64,000 nucleotides of DNA from Trileptium ribeirensis (taxonomy: Eukaryota > Nematoda > Enoplea > Enoplida > Thoracostomopsidae). Where the stretch lies: contig JASANE010009808.1 in assembly GCA_030248225.1 (NCBI GenBank), positions 32,766 through 96,765 on the forward strand, given 5' to 3'. Positions within the stretch are counted from its first letter, which is position 1; every line of letters starts with the position of its first letter. This document shows positions 24,301 to 31,685 of this stretch, one piece after another. The notes under the pieces are model-generated. The model had not been told where the DNA came from, made no database searches, and worked only from the letters and a program-made list of their open reading frames with translations. Made by a program: the position numbers and the translations under genes.

Positions 24301-26137
24301 AAAGTTACGATATAAATAACCTTGCTTCCGTGAAGGGTACTAAAATGGTGTAAAAACACTCATTTTGATTTCTAACCCCGAACCAGAGGGGCGCCATACA
24401 CTTGTACCCATGGAACCATCGGTGGCAGAGTAAAATCAGTACCAGCAATGAGTTTCCCACTCCCAAAAACCCCCAAGTGAAACTTTTCAGCCACCCAGGA
24501 CGTCAGAACAAGTTTTCTAATTTTGGGACGAGGAGCCATGAGGGTGCCATACCTCAAACCCCATAACTGCAAAACGGGAGCCTTAATCGAAAAACAAAAA
24601 AAGAGGCATCGGCATTTATCATTTTACCATGAAACGAAACCAACCAGAGAAAGAAATTCGAATGTTAACATAAAAATAACCTTGCTTCCGTGAAGGGTAC
24701 TAAAAACCCTCATTTTGACCTCTGATTCGCAACCGTGTCGCGTCGTACCCCCGTACCCATAGAACCATGGGTCGCAGAACAAAACCAGCACCGGGAATGA
24801 GTTTCCCATGCCCTAAAACCCCAAAGTGAAACTTGTCAGCCGCCAAAGTCGTCAGATCAAATTTTCTAATTTTGGGACGAGGAACCATGAGGGTGCCATA
24901 CCTCAAACCCCATAACTCCAAAACCGGAGCGTTAATCGAGAAACAAAAAACAGGCATCGGCATTTATCATTTTACTATGAAATACAACCACCTAGAGAAA
25001 AAATTCGAAAGTTACGATAAAAATAACCTTGCTTCCGTGAAGGGTACTAAAATGGTATAAAAACCTTTATTTTGACCTCTAACCCCGAACAACGGGGGCG
25101 CCATACCCTTGTACCCATAGAACCATGGTCACAAAGTAAAACCCATACCGGCAATGCGTTTCTCATGCCCTAAAACTCCCAAGTGAAAGTTTTCAGCCGC
25201 CCAGGACGCCAAAACAAATTTTCTAATTTTAGGACGAGGAACCATGAAGGTGCTGTACCTCAAACCCCATAACTCCAAAACCGGAGCCTTAATCTAAAAA
25301 CAAAAAAGAGGCATTGGCATTTATCATTTTACTATAAAATAAAACCATCCAGAGAAAAAAATTCGATAGTTAAGATAAAAATAACCTTGCTTCCGTGAAG
25401 GGTACTAAAATAGGGTAAGATGGTGCCGAAAAACCCACATTTTGACCCCTGACCCCGGAACCAGACCACAAATTAAAAAACGCTCTGGGATGTTCACGGT
25501 GAATCGACTATGCCGGTTCGAATGAGCCCAAGATCATGAAAATCGATTAAGGCGTTCTCGAGTGATGGCCGATCACACACACACGGAATTTAAAAGATTT
25601 CACCCCTGCAACACAATCTCCACTACGCTTCACTACGTTCTGATCAAAACACAGATTAATTTTGCAAGACATTATTGAAATACTTTCCTACGAATTGATT
25701 TATAATTTTGCATGTTTGCACGGTTTCGCTTGAGGCAATACTGTCATTATCTGCTAACATTTGCCAGATGACGAATATCCTTGCTTACAAGAGCACACAA
25801 ATGCATTGACCTTTGAGATTACCAAGTGAACCGTATAAACTTCCGTTTTGCGGAAGCAATGTTTATTGTTACTCTTGGTAATTCCTATGATGACTATAAC
25901 TGTAAACCCAACCGCAGCTACTGAATACGTTATAGCTAATGCATATTATTCTAGGAAGCCGTTGATGATTCAACTGATGACGAGTTTATGATACCAACGC
26001 TGATAGTTTGTGGCGTGGTAGGAGGAACGTTGATAGTGATGTTAGGATTATATGTAGTCCGCGCGCGGCAACAAACAAGATTGCAGCTGAAGCAAATGGC
26101 AACTGACGTTGAATCTCAACCTGGAAAAGACTATGAG
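103..26137 (+). CDS. PTPRN: IA-2/phogrin-like receptor (PTPRN family), partial gene, 8 exons
   Basis: Joined exons 103-347, 1487-2376, 3042-3226, 6274-6342, 11887-12013, 16852-16962, 19374-19447 and 25955-26137 encode the luminal and transmembrane parts of an IA-2/IA-2beta-type protein. Seen: an LFGRCQ cysteine segment like the RESP18 homology domain, a long acidic region, dibasic sites, a membrane-proximal fold with the expected order of segments, and one hydrophobic helix followed by basic residues. Known of the family: type I membrane proteins of dense-core secretory granules, with a phosphatase-like cytoplasmic domain that is usually inactive; they act in granule biogenesis and hormone or neuropeptide secretion. 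The signal peptide lies before base 1. The cytoplasmic domain was not found in the window. Two junctions are incomplete: the exon at 11887 to that at 16852 (phase clash), and the exon at 19447 to that at 25955 (about 25 residues expected there are absent). The family call rests on remembered resemblance, not on a search. Confidence 0.8.
348..1486 (+). other. Intron; one hairpin, otherwise nothing recognised
   Basis: This intron runs from gtaagt at 348 to tttcag at 1481-1486. A perfect 11-bp inverted repeat (aacaccactat at 565-575, atagtggtgtt at 584-594) with an 8-nt loop is the only structure I see. A TG-rich doublet (gaaaaatgttttgt, around 1320-1350) is a minor local duplication. Confidence 0.6.
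1487..2376 (+). CDS. PTPRN: PTPRN-like exon: long acidic Asn/Asp-rich luminal region
   Basis: This exon of about 297 codons opens in phase 0 after tttcag and ends two bases into a codon at cgacag|gtaa. The peptide is rich in D, N, S and E, has no hydrophobic segment and shows no folded-domain signature. It contains DDDD, DNNN and short basic patches such as LKRSSS. In IA-2 proteins the region between the RESP18 domain and the mature ectodomain is poorly conserved and is removed by proteolysis; this exon fits that place. Length and composition differ from vertebrate IA-2, which is proline-rich here. The call depends on frame continuity with the first exon (phase 0/0). Confidence 0.7.
2377..3041 (+). 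other. Intron, nothing further recognised
   Basis: The donor is gtaaaa at 2377 and the acceptor is tttaacttta|g ending at 3041. I see no repeat or other gene inside. Confidence 0.55.
3042..3226 (+). CDS. PTPRN: PTPRN-like exon: acidic luminal region, ends at a GC donor
   Basis: The exon opens with one base that completes the split Arg codon from 2376, then reads NTQITPPLQ... and ends SDE before gaag|gcaatt. It is acidic (DDDIGSDD) like the previous exon. Using the GC at 3227-3228 as donor leaves one base (g), which joins aa of the exon at 6274 to give Glu and keeps the frame open. The two GT dinucleotides just downstream in the same phase (3239, 3245) would both create TAA at the junction. 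The frame otherwise stops at 3253. Confidence 0.65.
3227..6273 (+). other. Intron with a GC 5' splice site and a short tandem duplication
   Basis: A roughly 90-bp unit is present twice head to tail: 3841-3930 and 3931-4026. The copies share tagtgaa-gc/ac-at-gcctaat, taccaatccata and gtctttttgcat blocks and are clearly diverged. From 4027 to 6273 I see nothing beyond AT-rich single-copy sequence; the reading frames there are short and have no recognisable motif. Confidence 0.5.
6274..6342 (+). CDS. PTPRN: PTPRN-like small exon with dibasic cleavage-type sites
   Basis: A 69-nt exon lies between tttgttttag and aatcaag|gtaatt, entering and leaving in phase 1, so it fits both neighbours. The peptide (EYVDKRNDLRKKDYERIG...) carries KR and RKK. 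In vertebrate IA-2 the luminal precursor is cut by prohormone convertases at basic residues between the variable region and the mature ectodomain; this exon sits at that place. The cleavage role is inferred from position and residues only. It is too short to be found by an ORF search. Confidence 0.6.
6343..11249 (+). other. Intron: degenerate minisatellite, otherwise nothing recognised
   Basis: Around 7800-8115 a degenerate repeat of short G/A-rich units (gggaaactggaattt, gggaatttgcaaaac, tgggaatttgc) recurs many times on one strand with poor conservation. The rest of 6343-11249 is AT-rich, and none of its short open frames (for example 7347-7706, 10260-10661 and 10745-11077) has a recognisable motif, coding bias or splice context. 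Confidence 0.45.
11250..11541 (-). mobile_element. tRNA-derived SINE with 14-bp target-site duplication
   Basis: On the minus strand the head reads ggcgtggccgagtggttagg (a tRNA box A) and about 40 bases on ggtagttcgaatcc (box B), as in a tRNA-like RNA polymerase III promoter, ending at 11527. An unrelated body of about 190 bp and a ctttatccttttt tail follow, ending at 11264. Both sides carry cttatagcccctta (11250-11263 and 11528-11541), which is the target-site duplication left by LINE-assisted retrotransposition. The tRNA-like part is fused to a body, so this is a SINE rather than a tRNA gene. Its perfect duplication suggests a fairly recent insertion. Confidence 0.85.
11542..11886 (+). other. 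Intron remainder before the exon at 11887
   Basis: AT-rich sequence between the SINE and the acceptor ttatag at 11881-11886; nothing else is recognised. Confidence 0.5.
11887..12013 (+). CDS. PTPRN: PTPRN-like exon: start of membrane-proximal mature ectodomain
   Basis: The exon opens in phase 1 after ttatag: the g left by the exon at 6274 plus ga gives Gly. It reads to GTGFYTNEDKG before aaggg|gtacgt. GFYTNEDK lies where vertebrate IA-2 has GYIVTDQKPL, the first segment of the mature ectodomain. The donor at 12014 leaves two bases, while the next recognised exon (16852) needs one; an alternative GT at 12018 leaves none. A missed small exon or an indel is therefore likely between them. The conserved run around the junction is also several residues shorter than in vertebrates. 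Confidence 0.65.
12260..12775. repeat. AT-rich fold-back element, shorter copy
   Basis: This block is built of cataca/tgtatg-type words every 25-35 bases. From about 12440 to 12765 it matches 31360-31680 block for block, in the same orientation, including atacattcttttgtg-like, gtaggattt, attgtagc and the ending ttttaagagagt. It is probably a truncated or diverged copy of the element at 30646-31685. Confidence 0.65.
13561..13792. repeat. Two-copy tandem duplication, about 125-bp spacing
   Basis: Blocks at about 13561-13665 and 13688-13792 share tgtccg-aa-catagtc, tactaccgtgta-tatgttt-ataact and cctgttggac in the same order. They lie inside the intron between the exons at 11887 and 16852. Confidence 0.6.
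14833..16495. repeat. Duplicated repeat, two copies with inner subrepeats
   Basis: The first copy is 14833-15450 and the second 15549-16495. Both open with gaa-c-a-cga-gtgaa and carry tgaaatttgacaa and cacacataactca; both end with acaagctactagtat. The second copy is longer because of subrepeats of about 160 bp starting near 15959, 16127 and 16286 (each with ccaaaata-a, aatggt-atat-tc-gcaa and gtctca). Several open frames here are chance frames across the repeat. Nothing suggests a protein product. Confidence 0.65.
16852..16962 (+). CDS. PTPRN: PTPRN-like exon: mature ectodomain core
   Basis: The exon lies between gattttgcag and gattc|gtaagt. Its open frame reads FRLISTLSQDFRDNAEISLQ and on to GMI, matching the order of KLLEILAEHV...SGSFINISV...F in vertebrate IA-2: an amphipathic helix followed by a beta strand. 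It leaves one base (c), which joins gt of the exon at 19374 to give Arg, the Arg-Ile-Arg region of the family. The frame needs one leading base from upstream, which the recognised preceding exon does not supply. The other two frames have an early stop. Confidence 0.8.
16963..19373 (+). other. Intron; holds the 38-bp minisatellite, otherwise AT-rich
   Basis: Donor gtaagt at 16963 and acceptor atattcag at 19366-19373. Apart from the array at 18848-19115 I see no feature; 17040-17100 is a short C-rich tract. Confidence 0.5.
18848..19115. repeat. Minisatellite, about 7 units of about 38 bp
   Basis: The unit is cttaatattttgagcccgaa followed by gtcaatctggggaccgtaac. About seven imperfect copies run head to tail; one is shortened (ggctatttgaacccgaattc). 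It lies about 260 bases before the exon at 19374. Confidence 0.8.
19374..19447 (+). CDS. PTPRN: PTPRN-like exon: end of the mature ectodomain
   Basis: The exon lies between atattcag and gctaag|gtaagg. With the split Arg codon it reads R-QIRTQIDNNSDQKAQQVT and ends SGVAK, aligning with FRIRHNEQNLSLADVTQQAGLVK of vertebrate IA-2 (shared IR, N, VT and V-K spacing). It ends in phase 0. The phase match with the preceding exon is exact. In vertebrates about 25-35 residues follow before the membrane; these are only partly supplied by the exon at 25955. Confidence 0.8.
19977..23110. repeat. 184-bp satellite array, 17 units
   Basis: Units begin (at cttgttactcgg) at 19981, 20165, 20349, 20533, 20717, 20901, 21086, 21270, 21454, 21638, 21823, 22007, 22191, 22375, 22559, 22743 and 22927; spacing is 184 or 185 bp. 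Identity between units is very high. Variant sites (gatatgaag/gataagaag/gattagaag, ctttat/ctctat, tatggt/tacggt, aaggacc/aatggacc) recur non-randomly; the segment at 20780-21117 recurs almost unchanged 737 bp (four units) later. Open frames in the array are by-products of the repeat. It lies in the intron before the transmembrane exon. Confidence 0.95.
23111..24039 (+). other. Intron stretch between two tandem arrays, nothing recognised
   Basis: AT-rich sequence without a clear repeat, splice-bounded open frame or motif. The exon expected to encode about 25 residues between 19447 and 25955 could lie here, but I could not identify it. Confidence 0.4.
24040..25445. repeat. Tandem repeat, 4 units of about 355 bp
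   Basis: The landmark (a/g)atgagtttcccatgccc occurs near 24086, 24447, 24796 and 25153. Each unit also carries ttctaattttgggacgagga, cctcaaaccccataact, aggcatcggcatttatcatt and ataaccttgcttccgtgaag. Units are well conserved with small indels. The several open frames (for example 24372-24572 and 24700-24963) are the same repeat read in different frames, not a gene family. Confidence 0.85.
25955..26137 (+). CDS. PTPRN: PTPRN-like exon: transmembrane segment
   Basis: The exon lies between ttattctag (in-frame stop just upstream) and tatgag|gttagt and is phase 0 at both ends. It reads an acidic stretch (EAVDDSTDDEF), then a hydrophobic helix (IPTLIVCGVVGGTLIVMLGL, about residues 13-34), then a basic stop-transfer (RARQQTR), and ends GKDYE. 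This matches the IA-2 layout, in which the helix is followed by Gln/Lys-rich sequence and (F)EYQDLCRQ at the next exon. The following exon, expected to begin near ELCRQ, was not found. Confidence 0.8.
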
Positions 26138-29100
26138 GTTAGTGAAACGAAAGCATTCAAATTTTTTCGAAATGTAAAGAAAATACCTCTTACCTCCATT
26201 TTTATAATTCATTTTGGTGTTGTGCTAATTCCAGTTTATAGCATTTTATCTATATAATTGTTGCTGTATAAAACCGTTCAGAAACACAGAATGTTGTAAT
26301 GAACTTCAGATGTTTGTCACATGACAACCAGAACAAATCAAATGACATCTTTAAATGTGCTAAGTTGGGAGCAATATTAACCCGTTAACGCCATGTTCTA
26401 CCCACCGGAATGCCGCAAGTTGTGGAACTTGTTATCTGTGTATGTATATGATTATGTATATTTATTGTGTATGTAAATAAGTTTTTCAAATGTATTTCAA
26501 ATATCTCTAAGGTATATATATATTGGGGGCCGTTACTGTTATACTGTGTAATGACATTTACAGCCTTAGTTGCCGAAGCAGAACATGACGGCATGCCGGA
26601 AACTTTGTTTGCTCATACAAGCTCATACCCATTATACAGGTGGCACTGGCGATGAACGTAGCCTTAGTCTTCTGGTGATTTATGCGGCACAGAAGGGTTT
26701 GTACACGCGACGCCATCATTATACAACTTGCATTTATTACCGATAGCTACTGAGCAAACAACCAATATCTGTACGGTTTCCACAAATAAAGGAAATGCTT
26801 TAGTGGTTTAGTAGCACCTGAGTTAGAAAAGAGATATAAAAAAATTGCTATAGCAAACAATACAGTATAACCTTAAAAATTTTATTATCCTCCTTGAATT
26901 GCAGCAACACCTAACCTGGACTATTTGTTCAAGCTGAAACCGTGCAGATCAATATGCGTTTCAAAACGGTTCGGTCAAAACTATACGAATCGTTTCTACA
27001 GCGAAATTATTCGGTTTATCCACAGCGCTAGGTTTCAGTTCGCAAGCTTTATCAATTGCTTCGCCACATTATGTTTCTTTGCCGTGTAACTACAACTTGC
27101 AACCTTGTTGACTAACACGACTTTTGATTTTCTTTGTTGTTCTTCAATTCATTTATTTATTGTGGATGAAGTGAATTCAATGGTAGAACTTTGAGTAGCC
27201 GACGAGAAGTTATCCTTGAAAGTCCAGAGTCTAGCTTCCATTGACAACTGAAGATCTATTTTGCCCGGCAATTTTTCAAGTTTGCCCAGGGCTTTAGCAT
27301 TACTATCATTACCAGTGGCGTGCTTTGGGCGGCGAGTTATAGGCAAGACCAATACTAATCCGTAGCGCAGAATTTTCAATTAAGAGCAAAAATACATTTG
27401 TTGCCCATAGCAGACAGATACGAATAATATTACCAATTGGCAATTAATTTAAATGAAATATTTAAATTTAAGTACATTGTTACGGCTGAAACTTTGCCCT
27501 AAGAGAAACGCGGAAAATAGGCACAGAGGTACTAATATTGAAGTATAACGCTTGTCTAATAATGCATCATTTACAATAAGATCCGTGCGCATGGTCCTAA
27601 TTATATCATGCGTTCAAATGGGCTAGCTACTATGTTACGCATACACTGCAGCTCGATTATTAAAATTTTGAATAGCCTAGCTAGGCTATGCATTTGTCAC
27701 CGAGTGTCGAGCCGGACTATGCTTTTGTCACTTAGCCCTATAACTTAAGCCAGTGACTATTTATTCAGCGAACATTACGTTTTATTATACGTATCTAAAT
27801 AATGCGCCAAAAGCGGCATACACCTTAAAACGTTAATTGTATATATTAAAACAAATATATAACTTAGAATTAATGTCAAAATACTGTAGAACAAAATCAT
27901 ATTACACTAACCACAATACTAAATAAATTTTCTCAATTGACAGTTCAGCCGGGCGCTCCGTTTGTCACGCATAGCTTAGCTAAGCTCCCTGTTTGTCACA
28001 TTAAGGCTAGCTAAGCTATAAAAATGTACCATAGTGCGCGAGTAAACTTAAAATCCTATTTTGTATTTTTGTATAAAATTTGTTACGGAACGCTTTTTGG
28101 TCAATTGAAATCCCACGTAAAACTGCTGGCGAACACAGCCCTCGCGATTGAAATCTAACCATTTTTTGTTCGCGAAAATTGAGGTGAAATTACCCAAATG
28201 TTTGAGATTGAAAATTTATCGATTTGATTGTGACGTCACTTTTGCATTAAATTTGTTCGCGAACACTGTATAATCCAAATTTAAATGATACTAAGGGGAC
28301 AGAATTTCTGCAAAGTGAAATCGCCAAAATTCTGTTCGAAAACAAGGTCTACCTTCTGGCACCTTGAATTTGATTTTGCCAATTTTCGATTAGCGAAAAG
28401 CCGAATGAAATTAAGCCAGTTTTCTGTAACATGGGTTTGCGATTCGATATCGGTATGACAGAATAGGATGTTTGGCGGGGTCACCTTAACTTTACTCACG
28501 CATAGTAGTAAAGCTAAGCTATAGTTCACCCGAACTAGTTGAGTTGGACGCGTGATATAATTTGGCCCTGCCGCACGCATCTTATCGTAAATGGTGCATA
28601 ATAACATCGGCTAGTCTTACAGCGTATGTTGCACACTTTATCAATAGTCAGTGTAATCACTATAAAAACCGTTCAGTCGCAAAAATTATTTTACCAGTTT
28701 TGTAGCAATAACACAAACTATTGATTTTGTCAAAAACACTGTACAGTAATATTCAAGCTCTTGCGTGCCACAATGTGTTGTAACTACAAACATTTTTTCG
28801 TTGCATCATAAGTTAATACCTCGTATACTCATATACCTGTAAGCGATACTAATATCTCGTGTCATTATTGAGTTATGACAGTTCAAAAGGCTTTCTTTAA
28901 ATATTTAAAAATGATAGTACAAATACTTCAACTACGATATTTCAAATTTTTTTCTTAAATAGCTCAAATAGTTTTTCTTGCGAGGGACACCCTCTATAAG
29001 TATGTCTTCGCATATACAACACCAAGATAACTGAATAATTTTGATAGAATTTGATTCATCGTCGCATGATAGCGATTGCAAAATGAAATGGTTTAATCGA

Positions 29101-30645
29101 CAACGAATTATATTCGGATTATGTGCCCGGTTTCACAAAAATCGGCATTAATGTGGGCACGTTATGGTGTTCAACAAAAATTTCTTTGTATTTTATGCAT
29201 CCACAGTTGCCTACTAACAAAGATGGTCCTTTTAGGTTAATTTTCTGCATGTATATCATACATGCTGACGCTCCGCAGTCTCAGGGAGGTAGCCAGGGTA
29301 GGCGAAATGAGTCGTGTCGGAGGTAGTGGCCCTCGATGACGGTCTTTCATGAGGTTGCTAAAAAAGTTGACCCCTCGTCGACGATCCATTTTTCCCGACA
29401 TTACCCCCATTTTGTTAACTTTCACTCCATTCTTTCAAATTTTGCTATTTCCCGCGCGCTTTCGCTTGACGAGGGCGGTGGGTACGGGGGTACCAACAGG
29501 GGTGCCCTCCCTGAACTAATCAATAGCGAGAAAAGCGGTAAGTATTTGATTTTCAACTATAACCTCAGGCGACGCCAAGGCTTAGGCTTGGGCTTGTATA
29601 GGAATCTTCATATGATCACCCAAAAAATGAATTAATAAGATTTAATAATTTGAGACGAATGAGCAAATAAACACAGCATGAACCAAGCTTAAGTTTAAGT
29701 GGTTTTGGGCAAATTTTTAGGCAGCCGACAATTTATCGATGGTCCACGTATTGCATACGTTACAGATACTTCTAAGTAAGCAAGTAAAATATCATACCTT
29801 GAAAATGACAACACAACTGTTAAGGGGCAATAAAAACATAAAAATAGCAGACCAAACCTTAACCACATTTAAATTCTATCACAGAATCTAAGTCAGCTTT
29901 ACATTATCGTACCGGTACTGCTTTTTAAAATTTTAGAATTGTATATATTAATTAATGCAATACCATTATTGCGTGAACCACGCTAAGATATATATGTGCG
30001 GCGTCATGCAGTAACGTAAAATCTAGTTCAGTGTCGTTTTTCGTAATCAATTTGCTCTGTGAGTTGGTTATTTCCCTGTTATAGCCTAAATTCATCGTTG
30101 TGAATTTGATTTGTGTCATATTTAATTCATTTATCAAAACTGAAAGCCAGCGATGGCAGCGAGAGGGTGCGCCGCCTCCCTCATTTATGGCGGTCCTCGC
30201 AATTTTTCCCTATCGCCATCCTCACGTTCGAGTGTGCACTCGAATTGCAGTATGTTGTACAACTGTTAAAATTAAGTTCCAAAGTGAAACACCTATTATA
30301 AATTTTGTTGACAAATGATTTGTTCAAGAAAGCATTTGTAGATAATGCGTGAGGTACTACGTGTGCATTGATATGGAAATATGCGGAACTGAATTCAGGT
30401 TCGTTTCTAGAATTAAAATCGTCATTTGTGTTTGACTGAATTTGAGTTTAAGTTTGCCACCAAAACTAATTATAAATTCCCCAAAGTGAATTTGATTTCA
30501 GCCATGTTAGACTCGCTTGCCCGAAAGGAAATCAGATTTGGCTAAATCAAAATCAGTTTCAAGAATTTAAAATCAATTTTCTTAACCATGAATCAAAAAT
30601 ACATGTAATTAAGATTGGGTTTAGAGCACAGCGATATTCATGCAG
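26138..30645 (+). other. Intron or downstream DNA; no exon recognised
   Basis: No reading frame with an IA-2 cytoplasmic motif (ELCRQ, KNRHPDFLPYDH, RYWPD, HCSDGAGRTG) was seen. The stretch 27640-28060 carries several tttgtcac and tagctaagct motifs, and 28085-28300 is unusually rich in tcgcg/cgcga. An open frame at 26904-27090 after a plausible acceptor resembles nothing I know. Confidence 0.4.
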
Positions 30646-31685
30646 GTGCAGTCTGAAAAATTAGCATTATATGTCATACATATATGTGTACAGTGTTATA
30701 CATTTTTTGTGTGGTCTGGTTTACATACACATTTTAAGTGCGACAGTTCATACATTTGTAAAGTATGGATATAAAAACAATTTTGTATGGAATTTTATAA
30801 AGCGGTTTTCTCGTTTGTCTCAATTTTTAGATACGCTTGTATAAAAAATACAATTGTAACTGATAGAAATTTATCACTATATAGTATGACATATACAACA
30901 TAATATAAGAATCTTCATACTTATTTGTATCAAATACCAAACCTGCGTTGTATTAATTTGAATATTAATTGTATGAAATGCAACATATACAACGTATAAA
31001 TTTTAATATATTTGTATGAAAAATAATATATGTATTGTATGAATTTTTTATATTTATTTGTATGAGATTAAATATATTTAAAGTATGAATGTTCACACAT
31101 TTTTGTATTAAATATGATATATCTAATGTGCGAATTTTCATAAATATTTGTATAAAAAAGATACACCTGATGTATAAATGTTTATAGTTAACTGCTATTT
31201 TTGTACTAATTTTCAATTTTATGATATATCTGCCTTGTATAGCTAAGAAAAATTATGTGCTACAAAAATTACATTTATTATCTGAAATTTTATACAAATT
31301 ATGTGCAAATAAATATACATTTTTTGCATTTCATGTGCAATTTATCACACATATGCTGTATAGAATTTCATACAAAGCAATGTGTAACTAGTCATACAAT
31401 TCTTTTGTGTAAATTCATACAAAGTATATGTAAATAATCATATATATTCTGTCTTACACTTCATACAAATTATGTACAGTGTGTCATACATTTATTGTGG
31501 TCAATTTCCTACAATTTATGTTGACATAATCGTACATAATGTACAAAGTGGTACACAATTCATGTAGGATTTGTTCGCCATACAATTGCCTGTATTTGTG
31601 TCCATTTTTATACAAATTGTAGCGAAATAATATCACACAATAATTGTATGAAATTATAATCATACATATTTTAAGAGAGTGCTTT
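30646..31685. repeat. AT-rich fold-back element, fuller copy
   Basis: The left half (to about 31215) is dominated by tgtatga-type words and the right half (from about 31260) by cataca-type words, so the element is a long imperfect palindrome. Its ends (gcagtctgaaaaatta; ttttaagagagtgc) are roughly complementary. The right third matches 12440-12775. It has no coding frame, which suggests a non-autonomous fold-back or MITE-like element. Confidence 0.65.

Noticed and set aside
24372..25060. Small protein family read from the 355-bp repeats
   Set aside because: Frames occur on both strands and follow the repeat period; no start, splice or motif support.
26904..27090. Exon after the acceptor at about 26904
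   Set aside because: The frame is open for about 60 codons after a fair acceptor, but the peptide shows no IA-2 cytoplasmic motif and lacks a good donor.
29336..29635. Exon ending at the strong donor agcg|gtaagt near 29538
   Set aside because: The donor looks good, but the only open exon would be about 42 nt and its peptide resembles nothing in the expected domain.
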